A DNA stretch of 64,000 nt from an uncultured Alphaproteobacteria bacterium (lineage in GTDB: Bacteria > Pseudomonadota > Alphaproteobacteria > Rhodobacterales > Rhodobacteraceae): the NCBI GenBank assembly GCA_902573735.1, contig CACGLH010000001.1, positions 124,001-188,000 of the forward strand. Direction: 5' to 3'. This document shows positions 1-10,618 of this stretch, piece by piece. The notes beneath the pieces were generated by a model that was given only the letters and a program-made list of their open reading frames with translations, was not told where the DNA came from and ran no database searches. Position 1 is the stretch's first letter. The number at the start of each line of letters is the position of its first letter. The translations under genes and the position numbers were made by a program.

Positions 1-46
1 GAAAAAAGTAGTGTTTTTTTGGTCCTTTAATCTTAGTCATGGTCAT
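1..46 (-). CDS. possible 5' end of a divergent gene running off the window start
   Basis: Reverse complement reads ATG ACC ATG ACT AAG ATT AAA GGA CCA ... (MTMTKIKGPKKHYFF), open to the window edge and divergent from rsmI; too short to assign a family. Confidence 0.25.
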   Translation of the reverse strand, partial: MTMTKIKGPKKHYFF

Positions 47-147
47 AGTTTAATACTTTTTTTATATTTAGAATTTTAAAATCTTAAAAGTTTGTCTACA
101 ATAAATTTGATTAAATAAAAATATTTAAATTTTACAGGAATATAAAA

Positions 148-1008
148 TTGAAAATTAACTTTCCTAAAATTGAAACTGCTTTATATCTAATTTCCACCCC
201 TATTGGAACAATTTCTGATATTACATTTAGAGCTGTTAATGTTTTACAAAACGTCAATACTTTATTAGCTGAAGATACCAGGGTTTTAAGAAAATTAATG
301 AATATATTAGATATAGACTTAGAGGGGAGAAGTATTCATTCTTATAATGATAATTCAGGAGATTTAGTAAGATCAAATTATATTCATGAATTAGATCGAA
401 ATAAATCTATCGCCTTATGTTGTGATGCTGGAACCCCATTAATTTCAGATCCTGGATTCAAATTAGTTAAACAAGTACTTAATAAAGGACACAAAGTTAT
501 ATCTATTCCGGGGGCCTGTTCAGCTCTCGTTGCTCTATGCCAATCAGGATTATCCTCTGATAAATTTTTTTTTGCAGGGTTCCCACCAGTTAAAACAAAA
601 CAGAAAATTGACTTTTTTAACGATTTGATATCAATACCATCTACTATAATTTTTTTTGAAAGTCCTAAAAGGATAATTAAAACTTTAAAAGAATTAGGTA
701 ATGTTTTTGGAAGTTCTCATAATATAGCAATTTGTAGAGAGTTAACTAAAAACTTCGAGGAAAACAAACGTGGGTCAATATCTTCAATCATTAATTCCTT
801 GACTAGTGAAAATAAACTTAAAGGTGAATTTACTGTCATTGTTGACAAAAAAAAAATCGATAAACCTGAATTAAATCTTATCAAATCTGATTTAAATTAT
901 TTACTTAAATCTAAAACATTAAAGGATTCTGTTTTAATTATATCTCAAAAATATTCTCTCTCTAAGAGAGAAGTGTATAATCTTGGGTTACAGATTTTGA
1001 ATAGTTAA
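148..1008 (+). CDS. rsmI: 16S rRNA (cytidine-1402-2'-O)-methyltransferase RsmI
   Basis: Motifs LYLISTPIGTISDITFRA, LLAEDTRVLRKLM, ALCCDAGTPLISDPG, SIPGACSALVAL; TTG start. Confidence 0.93.
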   Translation: MKINFPKIETALYLISTPIGTISDITFRAVNVLQNVNTLLAEDTRVLRKLMNILDIDLEGRSIHSYNDNSGDLVRSNYIHELDRNKSIALCCDAGTPLISDPGFKLVKQVLNKGHKVISIPGACSALVALCQSGLSSDKFFFAGFPPVKTKQKIDFFNDLISIPSTIIFFESPKRIIKTLKELGNVFGSSHNIAICRELTKNFEENKRGSISSIINSLTSENKLKGEFTVIVDKKKIDKPELNLIKSDLNYLLKSKTLKDSVLIISQKYSLSKREVYNLGLQILNS

Positions 1009-1030
1009 ATAATAATTATTGGAGTTTTTT

Positions 1031-1969
1031 ATGATAAAAGTTGGTTTTCAAATGGATCCTTTGGATAATATAGATCCACGTTTAGATACATCTTTTCGTC
1101 TAGCAGAGGAGGCAGAGTTAAGAGGATATTCAGTATTTCATTACCTACCAAACAATTTAACTTTTTCTAAAACAAGAATAATTGCAAACGGATATTATGT
1201 TAAATTGAATAGAAAACAAAATCCATCTTTTACAATTTTAAAAAATAAAACTATAGATATTGGACATGATCTTGATGTCCTATGGTTAAGACAAGACCCT
1301 CCTTTTAATATGGATTATCTATCCTCCACCTACCTTTTGGACTTTGTAGGTGATGAAACACTGATAGTGAATAATCCGTTTTGGGTAAGGAATTTTCCAG
1401 AGAAATTATTAGTACTTAATTATCCTCAATTAATGCCTGCCACAATAATAACAAGCCGAATAGAAGAAATTCAGGAATTTAGGGAAAAATATGGTGATAT
1501 TATTTTGAAACCATTATATGGAAATGGAGGTGCTGGCGTTTTTAAAATAAATTACAATGACAAAAACTTTGTTGCCCTTTTTGAACTTTTTCAAATGAAT
1601 TCGACTGAACCTTTAATTGCACAAGAATTTCTACCAGAAGTAATTAATGGAGATAAGAGAATTATTCTTTTAGACGGTGAGATTTTAGGAGCCATTAATA
1701 GAATACCACAAAAGGGAGAAATCAGATCAAACATGCATGTTGGAGGTAAGGCCGTTGCGACCGAATTGTCTATTGACGAAATAAAAATTTGCGATGAAAT
1801 TGGTTCTAAACTTAAAGAACATGGACAAATTTTTGTAGGAATTGATGTGATAGGTGGTAAATTGACTGAAATTAATGTTACATCGCCTACTGGCCTTCAA
1901 GAATTAGAAAAGTTTGAAAATAAAAATTTAGCCTCAATAGTTTGGGACAAATTAATTTCAAAAATCTAA
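1031..1969 (+). CDS. gshB: glutathione synthase
   Basis: MIKVGFQMDPLDNIDPRLDTSF..., ILKPLYGNGGAGVF, ATP-grasp fold, INVTSPTGLQELE; ATG at 1031 preceded by GGAG is preferred over the TTG at 1019. Confidence 0.93.
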   Translation: MIKVGFQMDPLDNIDPRLDTSFRLAEEAELRGYSVFHYLPNNLTFSKTRIIANGYYVKLNRKQNPSFTILKNKTIDIGHDLDVLWLRQDPPFNMDYLSSTYLLDFVGDETLIVNNPFWVRNFPEKLLVLNYPQLMPATIITSRIEEIQEFREKYGDIILKPLYGNGGAGVFKINYNDKNFVALFELFQMNSTEPLIAQEFLPEVINGDKRIILLDGEILGAINRIPQKGEIRSNMHVGGKAVATELSIDEIKICDEIGSKLKEHGQIFVGIDVIGGKLTEINVTSPTGLQELEKFENKNLASIVWDKLISKI

Positions 1970-1988
1970 AAATAATTGAATTTTTAAT

Positions 1989-2624
1989 ATGACACGAGAC
2001 ATTAAAATACTATTTATCCCAATAATTGTAATGTCATTTATAGTTTTAATTTCAAATGTTCTTGTACAATTCCTTTTAGGTAATTGGTTAACTTGGGGGG
2101 CACTAACTTATCCATTCGCTTTTCTAGTAACCGATATTACAAATAGATTTTATGGTCTAACTGCAGCTAGGAAAGTTGTTTTATTTGGTTTTATCATAGG
2201 TCTTTTTTGTTCATTCATTGGAACTCAGTTGCAAGGTGAATTTGGACCACTAGTTACTTTAAGAATAGCGTTAGGTTCAGCAACAGCTTTTATCGTAGCT
2301 CATTTTCTGGATATTTCGGTTTTTAATTATTTTAGAGAAGAAAAGTGGTGGAAAGCGCCTCTAATATCCTCAATATTGGGTTCTTCTATTGACACAATAA
2401 TTTTCTTTTTTATCGCTTTTTCTAGTTTTATGAGTTTTTTAGAACCGTCAAATGATGTAACTTGGGCTTCAGAACAAATTCCTATTTTAGGAATTTTAGG
2501 TACAGCACCATTTTGGGTATCATTAGCTGTTGCAGATTTTTTGGTAAAATTAAGTCTTGTTACCATTTCATTAATACCATTTAAATATTTAATCACTACT
2601 ATTAAAACAAAAGAAAACATATAA
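1989..2624 (+). CDS. VUT/YhhQ family queuosine precursor transporter
   Basis: Multi-TM protein; LTWGALTYPFAFLVTDITNRFYGLTAARKVV is typical of the YhhQ/VUT family. Confidence 0.85.
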   Translation: MTRDIKILFIPIIVMSFIVLISNVLVQFLLGNWLTWGALTYPFAFLVTDITNRFYGLTAARKVVLFGFIIGLFCSFIGTQLQGEFGPLVTLRIALGSATAFIVAHFLDISVFNYFREEKWWKAPLISSILGSSIDTIIFFFIAFSSFMSFLEPSNDVTWASEQIPILGILGTAPFWVSLAVADFLVKLSLVTISLIPFKYLITTIKTKENI

Positions 2625-2673
2625 CTTATTCTCATATTTCATTATTTAATTTGATCAATTAAAGTTTAAAAAA

Positions 2674-3150
2674 TTAATTTTTATTTCTTAAAAGGCGACT
2701 TTTTTGAATATTCCAATCTCTTTTCTTTTCAGTTTCTCTTTTATCCACGTTTTTTTTCCCTTTTCCAATTCCAACTAATATTTTAGCAATTCCAGACACG
2801 TTAAAATAAAGTTTGAGAGGTATTAGCGTCATACCTTCACGACCTTTATTTTTAATTAATCTTAATAATTCTCTTTTTTTTACGAGAAGTTTTCTTCTTC
2901 TTCTTTCAATATGATTAAATGTCTTCGCATATTCATAATTGGGCACATGACAATTTATTAGCCAAAGTTGGTGATCTTCAATATTTGCATAGCTTTCTAA
3001 AATACTTACTCGTCCATTGCGCATACTTTTTACTTCAGATCCCTCTAGAACTATGCCACACTCAATTTCATCTTCGATAAAATAATTATAACGAGCTTTT
3101 TTATTATCAGCGATTAATTTCTGATATTTTTGGTTCACTGATTTTTGCAT
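2674..3150 (-). CDS. smpB: SsrA-binding protein SmpB
   Basis: NKKARYNYFIEDEIECGIVLEGSEVKSMRNGRVSILESY ... GKGKKNVDKRETEKKRDW. Confidence 0.96.
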   Translation of the reverse strand: MQKSVNQKYQKLIADNKKARYNYFIEDEIECGIVLEGSEVKSMRNGRVSILESYANIEDHQLWLINCHVPNYEYAKTFNHIERRRRKLLVKKRELLRLIKNKGREGMTLIPLKLYFNVSGIAKILVGIGKGKKNVDKRETEKKRDWNIQKSRLLRNKN

Positions 3151-3153
3151 ATG

Positions 3154-4029
3154 TTAATTTATTAACTCAGCGTGTCTTAATGCATTATCCATAATTTTTT
3201 TAGTATTATCATTTACAGAAACTAAAGGTGCTCTCAATTCGTTAGAGCATTTTCCCAATTTACTTAAAGCATATTTTATTGGAGCAGGGCTTGGTTCTAA
3301 AAAAGTTGCTCTATGTAGTGGTAATAATTTATCTTGTAATATAAGAGCGTTATTATAATCACCCTGAAGCATAGCTTCTTGGAATTCTGATGATAATTTC
3401 GGTGCTGCATTCGCAATTACAGATATACAGCCAACACCACCATGAGCATTAAAACCAAGTGCGGATGCGTCTTCACCAGATAATTGTATAAAATTTTCAC
3501 CACAATATTTTCTGGTGTCTGAAACTCTACTAACGTCTCCAGTTGCGTCTTTAATTCCAATTATATTTTTTAATTTTGATAATGTAGATAATGTAAATAT
3601 GTCCATATCAACAATTGATCTTCCTGGAATATTATAAATTATGATTGGTAAATCACAACAATCATTAAGAGTACTAAAGTGTAATAATAGACCATTTTGA
3701 TTAGGTTTATTATAATAAGGTGTAACAACTAGGGCTGCGTCTGCACCTACTTTTTTTGCGAACTTCATGAGATCTATAGATTCTTTGGTATTATTTGAAC
3801 CAGCTCCTGCAATAACAGGGACTCTTCGCTGAGTTTTTTTTACAATTATTTCTATAACCTCTTGATGTTCTTCATGGCTTAATGTTGGGCTTTCTCCTGT
3901 AGTTCCAACTGCAACTAACCCATTACTTCCTTCATCAATTTGCCACTCTACAAGGTCTTCAAGAGCATTTTTGTCAATATCTCCGTTTTTAAAAGGAGTA
4001 ATAAGCGCAGGAATGGATCCTTTTATCAT
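3154..4029 (-). CDS. dapA: 4-hydroxy-tetrahydrodipicolinate synthase
   Basis: [63 protein letters not shown]. Confidence 0.95.
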   Translation of the reverse strand: MIKGSIPALITPFKNGDIDKNALEDLVEWQIDEGSNGLVAVGTTGESPTLSHEEHQEVIEIIVKKTQRRVPVIAGAGSNNTKESIDLMKFAKKVGADAALVVTPYYNKPNQNGLLLHFSTLNDCCDLPIIIYNIPGRSIVDMDIFTLSTLSKLKNIIGIKDATGDVSRVSDTRKYCGENFIQLSGEDASALGFNAHGGVGCISVIANAAPKLSSEFQEAMLQGDYNNALILQDKLLPLHRATFLEPSPAPIKYALSKLGKCSNELRAPLVSVNDNTKKIMDNALRHAELIN

Positions 4030-4154
4030 AACAAATTCCTTAGATTAATAATTTTTATTCACAATATTAACACATCATTTTATTATGTTAAATCGTATAT
4101 TTTGAATTGTATGCTATTATTAATTAAGAACATTCCCTTTTTAAGTTAAATTTA

Positions 4155-6167
4155 ATGAACACTATTATGAGATATTTATTCATCATTAATTTCCTATCCT
4201 TTTTTGTTCTTTTTCAGGAAGTAATAGTTTTTAATAACAAAGTTATTGCTGAACAATTTGAACTAAAAAACTTCAAAGAATCCTTGAAATATGCAGATGC
4301 AAAAATTTGGGATAAGTCTTACTTTTATTCAAAAAAAAGTAAAAGTGATTTAGCAATTGATTTAATAGACTGGTTAAGATTAAGGTCTGGTGATGCCGTA
4401 TTCACGGACTATATAAACTTTATAGATACTAAATCAAAATGGCCCGGCATGCCTTACCTTTTTAAGCAAGCTGAAAAAAGTATCACTTTGGATGAAGATC
4501 CTCAATTAATCATTAATTTTTTCAAAAATAATTTTCCATTAACTGGTCATGGATCAATAATGCTTTCTTTAGCACTTTTAAAACTTGGTAATACAGAAAA
4601 AGCAAAAAAAATAGCTATGATAAGTTGGTTAGACCAAAAGTTTGATGAACAAAATTTTGAGTTAATGGTTAAGAATTTTGGAAATGTTATATCAATTAAT
4701 AATCATAAAAGATTAAAAAATTTACTTTGGAAAAAGGATTTAGGTTCTGTTTATCAACTTAAAGGAATAATGTCAGCTGATGATTTTTTTATAGCTGAAC
4801 AAAGAGTTAAACTACAAAAATATTCAAATAGTAAAAATAATATTGAAAGCTTTACTAAACTTAATATTAAGGATCCGGGGGTTTTGTTTGATTACGCTAA
4901 TTATCTTCATTCAAAAAAAGAGTATAAAAAAGTTTCTAAAATAATAATCAATTTATCAAAAGACCCTTTAAAATTTGGTTTACCATATAAATGGACTGAA
5001 CTTAGAGCTTATCATGCTAGAAGAGAGTTACGTCTTGGTAATAAGATCAAAGCTTATAAAATTAGTAGTAACCATTTCATAAAAAATAATTTTTTTGTAA
5101 ATAATGAATTTAAAGAAGCTCAAAAGAGCTATATTGAACTTGAATGGCTTTCTGGTTTTATAGCGTTAAACTTTCAGAATAAACCCAAAGTTGCAATAAA
5201 ACATTTTTCTAATATCTCTAATCTCATTACTAATAAATATTTTTTAAGTAAAGTTCTTTATTGGCACGCTCGAGCACTGGAAAAGCTTAAAAGATTTAGT
5301 GATGCTAATGAGAATTATCAAAAAGCATCCACATACTTGAGTACTTTCTATGGGCAACTTTCGGCGGAGAGAATTAACATAAAACCCTTAGATTTATCAA
5401 ATATTGAAAAAAGAAGATATGATTGTGAAAAATTAGACATTTTAGATAATCCAATAATAAAATTGGGTAAGAAATTATTAGATGCTGAGAGATTAGTATT
5501 GGGTGTACGTTTTTTTAAACATGCCACGGAAACTTTATCAGAAGAAAGTAGAAAATGTTTGCTGGTTTATTTAGACAAGGTCGATAATATTTCAGGAATT
5601 ATTTCAATAGCAAACAAATTTAACATCAAAAGTGATTTAATTTTCAAATATGCTTATCCCATAATAACTAATTTAGACACTCATCAAATTGATAATTTAC
5701 AGATTGTATATTCGATTATTAGGCAGGAAAGTGGATTTTATAGTAGTGCAATCTCTAGAACTGGTGCTTTAGGTTTGATGCAAGTTATGCCTGCTACTGC
5801 AAAACAAGTAGCAAATGATTTAGGAATAAAATATAATAAAAGTAGACTATCTTCAGATGAAATTTATAACATCAGAATTGGTTCTTTTTATTTTAATCAA
5901 CTTTTAAAAAAATTTAAAGGTTCAATAGTACTGAGTACTGCAGCCTATAATGCTGGACCAGGTACAATAAATAAATGGTTAAAAAATTATGGTGATCCCA
6001 GAAAATTTGGGGTTGATCCTCTTATTTGGATTGAGATGATACCTTATCATGAAACTAGAAACTATGTTAAAAGAGTACTATCAAATGATTTAATTTACAG
6101 ACATAAAATTAGTGATAATATTTTAATATTCGATCGTGCAAGAAAAAATTTTGGGCATAATTTTTGA
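4155..6167 (+). CDS. slt: soluble lytic murein transglycosylase (Slt70-like)
   Basis: C-terminal SLT domain IIRQESGFYSSAISRTGALGLMQVMPATAKQVA ... STAAYNAGPGTINKWL; N-terminal helical repeats; signal-like N-terminus. Confidence 0.9.
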   Translation: MNTIMRYLFIINFLSFFVLFQEVIVFNNKVIAEQFELKNFKESLKYADAKIWDKSYFYSKKSKSDLAIDLIDWLRLRSGDAVFTDYINFIDTKSKWPGMPYLFKQAEKSITLDEDPQLIINFFKNNFPLTGHGSIMLSLALLKLGNTEKAKKIAMISWLDQKFDEQNFELMVKNFGNVISINNHKRLKNLLWKKDLGSVYQLKGIMSADDFFIAEQRVKLQKYSNSKNNIESFTKLNIKDPGVLFDYANYLHSKKEYKKVSKIIINLSKDPLKFGLPYKWTELRAYHARRELRLGNKIKAYKISSNHFIKNNFFVNNEFKEAQKSYIELEWLSGFIALNFQNKPKVAIKHFSNISNLITNKYFLSKVLYWHARALEKLKRFSDANENYQKASTYLSTFYGQLSAERINIKPLDLSNIEKRRYDCEKLDILDNPIIKLGKKLLDAERLVLGVRFFKHATETLSEESRKCLLVYLDKVDNISGIISIANKFNIKSDLIFKYAYPIITNLDTHQIDNLQIVYSIIRQESGFYSSAISRTGALGLMQVMPATAKQVANDLGIKYNKSRLSSDEIYNIRIGSFYFNQLLKKFKGSIVLSTAAYNAGPGTINKWLKNYGDPRKFGVDPLIWIEMIPYHETRNYVKRVLSNDLIYRHKISDNILIFDRARKNFGHNF

Positions 6168-6247
6168 TAATTTTACCATATCTTTGATTGAATTTTATTT
6201 TTTATCAATATATTGTGTATCAATCTTTTTTATTAAGGTTTATTAGT

Positions 6248-9200
6248 TTGAATATAACCAAATTACGTTTGAACGGTTTTAAAAGTTTTGTAGACCCAAC
6301 TGAGTTTGAGATACTTCCAGGACTTACTGGAGTAGTAGGTCCGAATGGATGTGGAAAATCAAATTTATTAGATGCTTTAAGATGGGTTATGGGAGAAAAT
6401 AGACCTACCTCTATGCGAGGTGATGGAATGGATGATGTTATATTTGGAGGGACGAGTTTAAGGCCTGCAAGATCTTATGCTGAAGTAAATTTACAAGTTG
6501 AAAATTTTGATCCAAAAACTTTACCCACTAAAATAAATGAGAGTTCCATTGAAATTGTTAGAAGAATTAATTTTGAATCTGGGTCCACTTACAAAATTGA
6601 GGGAAAGGAAATACTTGCCAGAGAGGTTAGATTGCTTTTTGCAGATTATTCTTCGGGTTCTAATTCTCCTTCTTTAGTAAGGCAAGGTCAAATTTCAAAC
6701 CTTATAAATGAAAATCCTAAATCTCGTAAAAGAATTTTAGAAGAGGCAGCAGGAATATCTGGACTATATCACAGAAGACATGAATCAGAATTAAAGCTTA
6801 ATGCGTCTGAAAATAATTTGGAAAGAATAAATGATATCTTATCAAAATTAGAAGAACAATTGAAGGCGTTAAAAAAACAAGCCAAACAAGCGGAGGAATA
6901 TCGTACATTAGGAGAAAAAATTAGAAAACAAGAAACACTGCTTTTATATGTTCGTTGGGAAAATAAATATTTAGAATTTAATAACTTAAAACTTGGGTTA
7001 GATAATATTCTAAAAGAAAGAACTGATCATGAAAAAGTCCTTAGAAACTTTACAGACTTAAAAGAACAAAAAGAACATTTATTACCAAAAATAAGAGAGC
7101 AACAAGCTGCAGACCAAATAGCTTCAAATCAATTTCATTCTCAAAAAACTAATATCGAAGAAAAGTATAAAAATGCTAAATCGAAAATTAATGAGTTAAA
7201 TCAAAGAATTTTGGAGTTAGAAAATGATTATAAAAGAGAAAATGAATTAATTCTTGATGCAGATAGTGTTCTTAAGAATTCAGAAAATGAGAAAAACAAT
7301 ATTATTAATAATCAAAGTGATTTGTCGATTAAAATTAAAAGTACTAAAGAGGGTTTAGATTTTTCCATTTTTGAATTTAATAAAATTGAGAAAGAATATG
7401 AAATTGAAGCTAACAATTTCGCAGCTTCTTTAGCCAAAAAAAATAATCTTGAAACAAATTTAAAAGAAAATCAAAAAAGTTTAAAACAATTAGAAGAGAA
7501 AATTACAAAAGTTAAAAATGATAAATCTAAAGTAAGTCTTCGAAAGAAAGACATTGAAAATGAGTTAATATCTATAAGAAATGAATTAGAGATATCTACA
7601 AAAGATGTCGATATAAAATCTTCAATGCTTTATAAAACAGATGATGAAGTTCAGACTTTGAGAGCTGATTTACTTAATGCTGAAGAAAAATTATCTGAAG
7701 AAAGAAGTAAATTATTAGCTATTAAATCAGAAATGAATACTTTAGAAGAGTTTTTGAATGAGCAAGAGATTTTTGAAGATGCTATTATCAATCAAGTTGA
7801 AATATCTAAAGATTTTGAAATTGTATTTAGTGTAATTTTGAATGACGATTTAAACTATCCACCACAGTCTTCTGACAAAAAAAGTGGATGGTATTACAAT
7901 GAAAATGAAATGCAATCTTTTTCCTTTCCTGAGGGTGTAAAAGTTTTAGCTGATTTAGTTAAGCATCCAAGAGAATTAAATAAAAGGTTAAGGAATGTTG
8001 GTTTAGTAAATTCAAAAGATGGTTATTTACTTCAATCTAAGTTGAAAAATGGTCAATGTTTGGTATCTATGGCAGGTGATTTTTGGAGATGGGATGGATT
8101 TTCAACAACATCAAATGACCTGAAAACAAGTAATACACAAAAATTCAAAAATTTAAATAGATTACAGAATTTAAAAGTCTTACAAAAAGAAATTGAAAAA
8201 AAAGTTTTAATCCAAACTAACCATAAAACAGATCAAGAACATATTATTAAAGAAAAAATTGAGGAATATGATAATTTAAAAAAAGATTATATTTATGAAG
8301 AAAAAAAATTGAACGAATTAAAATCAAATCTAAGTAAATTAGAGGCAGAATATGAAATTAATTGTGCTCAAATTGAGAGTTTGGAAAGTTACTATATCAA
8401 TCTTAATGAAAATAATAATACAATAATTAAAAATATTGATGAAATCAAAATTTTAGATAATCAAGAGACTGATTTTCAAATAGAAGAAGAAAATATTAAT
8501 ATTAAGAAAAAAGCATTAGAGGATTTTAGGAATAAAAATCTTGAAAGTAGGTTGGTTCTTGAAGAATTAATGTCTCAATTCAATTTTTGTAAAAATAGAT
8601 TAGTGCAAATTGATAAAGAACTACAAGATTGGTCCATTAGAAAAAAAAGATCACTTGATCAACAGGATAGTATTTTATTAAGAAAAAAAGAACTAGAATG
8701 TTTTTTAGAAAGTGCGAGATTAGAACCAAAAAAAATAGAAAATGATATTTTGCATCTTAATAACAAAATCACTGAAGCTGAAAAGAAATGCAGTATTTCT
8801 ACTGATGAATTGGTAAGTGCTGAAAAGAAACTAAGGGAAGCATTGTTTAAAGAAAAAGAGGCTTTGAAGATTGCTGAGGATTTAAAAGAAAAGTATGTAA
8901 GAGCTGAAGTTTCTATTGAGACTGCAAAAGATAATTTAAATGAACTTGAAAGTCTTTTAAAGAAAGAAACTGGACATAGTCCCAAGGTCTTTCAAGACAA
9001 AAATATTGAACTGCTGACTCATAAGCTTTCAGTTGATACAATTGAAAAAAATTTGGATCACCTAATAAGAAAAAGAAATTTTATAGGACCAGTTAATTTA
9101 AGGGCTGAAGAAGATGAAAAAGAGATTGATGCTGAATATTCAGAATTACTCAAACAAAAAGAAGATCTTGAGTTGGCTGTAAAAAAACTTAGAAATGCGA

Positions 9201-9706
9201 TCTCTAATTTAAATAAAGAAGGAAGAGAAAAACTTTTAAAAGCATTTGATGAAGTGAATAAAAATTTTAAAACTTTGTTTAATAATTTATTTGGAGGTGG
9301 GCAAAGTAATTTACTACTTGTAGAAAGTGATGATCCATTAGAAGCTGGACTTGAGATAATGTGTCAACCCCCAGGAAAGAAATTGTCTAATTTAGCTTTA
9401 CTTTCAGGTGGAGAACAAACTCTTGCTGCCATTTCATTAATTTTTGCAGTCTTTATGGTAAATCCAAGCCCTATTTGTGTCTTGGATGAAGTAGACGCAC
9501 CTTTAGATGATGCTAATATTGTTAGGTTCTGTAATCTACTAGATAATATGAAGGAAAGAACTGATACCAGATTTATAATCATTACCCATAATCCAATTAC
9601 AATGTCTAAAATGAATAGGCTGTATGGTGTTACTATGGCAGAAAAAGGTGTTAGTCAGCTCGTAAGTGTTGATTTAGATAAAGCTGAACAATTAGTAGAT
9701 GCTTAA
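6248..9706 (+). CDS. smc: chromosome segregation protein SMC
   Basis: N-terminal LNITKLRLNGFKSFVDPTEFEILPGLTGVVGPNGCGKSNLLDALRWVMGE; long coiled coils; C-terminal LSGGEQTLAAISLIFAVFMVNPSPICVLDEVDAPLDDANI. Track start is TTG 6188; in-frame TTG 6248 fits the family N-terminus better. Confidence 0.94.
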   Translation: MNITKLRLNGFKSFVDPTEFEILPGLTGVVGPNGCGKSNLLDALRWVMGENRPTSMRGDGMDDVIFGGTSLRPARSYAEVNLQVENFDPKTLPTKINESSIEIVRRINFESGSTYKIEGKEILAREVRLLFADYSSGSNSPSLVRQGQISNLINENPKSRKRILEEAAGISGLYHRRHESELKLNASENNLERINDILSKLEEQLKALKKQAKQAEEYRTLGEKIRKQETLLLYVRWENKYLEFNNLKLGLDNILKERTDHEKVLRNFTDLKEQKEHLLPKIREQQAADQIASNQFHSQKTNIEEKYKNAKSKINELNQRILELENDYKRENELILDADSVLKNSENEKNNIINNQSDLSIKIKSTKEGLDFSIFEFNKIEKEYEIEANNFAASLAKKNNLETNLKENQKSLKQLEEKITKVKNDKSKVSLRKKDIENELISIRNELEISTKDVDIKSSMLYKTDDEVQTLRADLLNAEEKLSEERSKLLAIKSEMNTLEEFLNEQEIFEDAIINQVEISKDFEIVFSVILNDDLNYPPQSSDKKSGWYYNENEMQSFSFPEGVKVLADLVKHPRELNKRLRNVGLVNSKDGYLLQSKLKNGQCLVSMAGDFWRWDGFSTTSNDLKTSNTQKFKNLNRLQNLKVLQKEIEKKVLIQTNHKTDQEHIIKEKIEEYDNLKKDYIYEEKKLNELKSNLSKLEAEYEINCAQIESLESYYINLNENNNTIIKNIDEIKILDNQETDFQIEEENINIKKKALEDFRNKNLESRLVLEELMSQFNFCKNRLVQIDKELQDWSIRKKRSLDQQDSILLRKKELECFLESARLEPKKIENDILHLNNKITEAEKKCSISTDELVSAEKKLREALFKEKEALKIAEDLKEKYVRAEVSIETAKDNLNELESLLKKETGHSPKVFQDKNIELLTHKLSVDTIEKNLDHLIRKRNFIGPVNLRAEEDEKEIDAEYSELLKQKEDLELAVKKLRNAISNLNKEGREKLLKAFDEVNKNFKTLFNNLFGGGQSNLLLVESDDPLEAGLEIMCQPPGKKLSNLALLSGGEQTLAAISLIFAVFMVNPSPICVLDEVDAPLDDANIVRFCNLLDNMKERTDTRFIIITHNPITMSKMNRLYGVTMAEKGVSQLVSVDLDKAEQLVDA

Positions 9707-9736
9707 AATTTTTTAAAATTAATATGATGAAAAAAT

Positions 9737-10567
9737 ATGTATTCATGTGATAATAAGTACTTTGTTTCTACAAACTGGCTGGAGCAAAGGTTAGGCGATC
9801 CTAATATAAGAATAATAGATGCAAGCTGGTATTTACCCAATGTTAAAAGGTCTGGGTTAAAAGAATTTGAAAACCAGCATATTCCAGGTGCAAATTTTTT
9901 TGATTTAGATAAGTTTTCAGATATTAAGTCAGAATTACCACACATGGCATTAAATGAGAAAGATTTTAGTAATAAATTTGAAATTTTTGGAATCAAACAA
10001 AATCAAAATATTATTGTTTATGATGGCTTAGGATTATTTTCTTCTCCAAGATTATTATGGTTACTCCATTTATATGGTTTTCATAATGTATTTATATTGG
10101 ATGGAGGATTCCCTAAATGGATAAGTGAAAATAAACCCACAAACAGAGAGGTTTTAAACTTTAAACCTAATAAAATAAATTTTTCATATAATAAAGATCT
10201 GATAGTCTCTATGGATTTTGTAATGAAATACTTAAGTTCAGATAATATTCAAATAATAGATGCAAGATCTTCGAGTCGATTTAAAGGCCTTGAAAAAGAG
10301 CCTAGAAAGGGGCTTAGAAGTGGTCATATTCCAAATTCAATAAACCTTTATTATGGTGACGTATTAAATACTGATTATACTTTGAAATCAAATAATTTAC
10401 TTAAGAATAAAATTGAAGAGCATGGTATTGACTTAAGCAAACATTTAATTACATCTTGTGGATCTGGAGTGACTGCATCAATTTTATATGTTGCCCTTAA
10501 AGGGCTTGGTGCGGAAAAGGTTTCAGTTTATGATGGATCGTGGTGCGAATGGGGAAAATTCAATTAA
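9737..10567 (+). CDS. sseA: 3-mercaptopyruvate sulfurtransferase (tandem rhodanese)
   Basis: Two rhodanese domains; FVSTNWLEQRLGDPNIRIIDASWYLP, active-site loop SCGSGVTASILY. Confidence 0.92.
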   Translation: MYSCDNKYFVSTNWLEQRLGDPNIRIIDASWYLPNVKRSGLKEFENQHIPGANFFDLDKFSDIKSELPHMALNEKDFSNKFEIFGIKQNQNIIVYDGLGLFSSPRLLWLLHLYGFHNVFILDGGFPKWISENKPTNREVLNFKPNKINFSYNKDLIVSMDFVMKYLSSDNIQIIDARSSSRFKGLEKEPRKGLRSGHIPNSINLYYGDVLNTDYTLKSNNLLKNKIEEHGIDLSKHLITSCGSGVTASILYVALKGLGAEKVSVYDGSWCEWGKFN

Positions 10568-10618
10568 AAAATTCTTTCATTTTTTCATTAAAATATAAAA
10601 TATTTAGTTGGGTTAAAT

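Noticed and set aside
2327-2635. Antisense ORF over the VUT transporter gene
   Set aside because: Lies opposite a well-supported CDS, low-complexity, no recognisable family; typical spurious ORF in AT-rich DNA.
8659-8985. 108-aa antisense ORF within smc
   Set aside because: Ser/Phe/Leu-rich reverse translation of coiled-coil codons; artefact.
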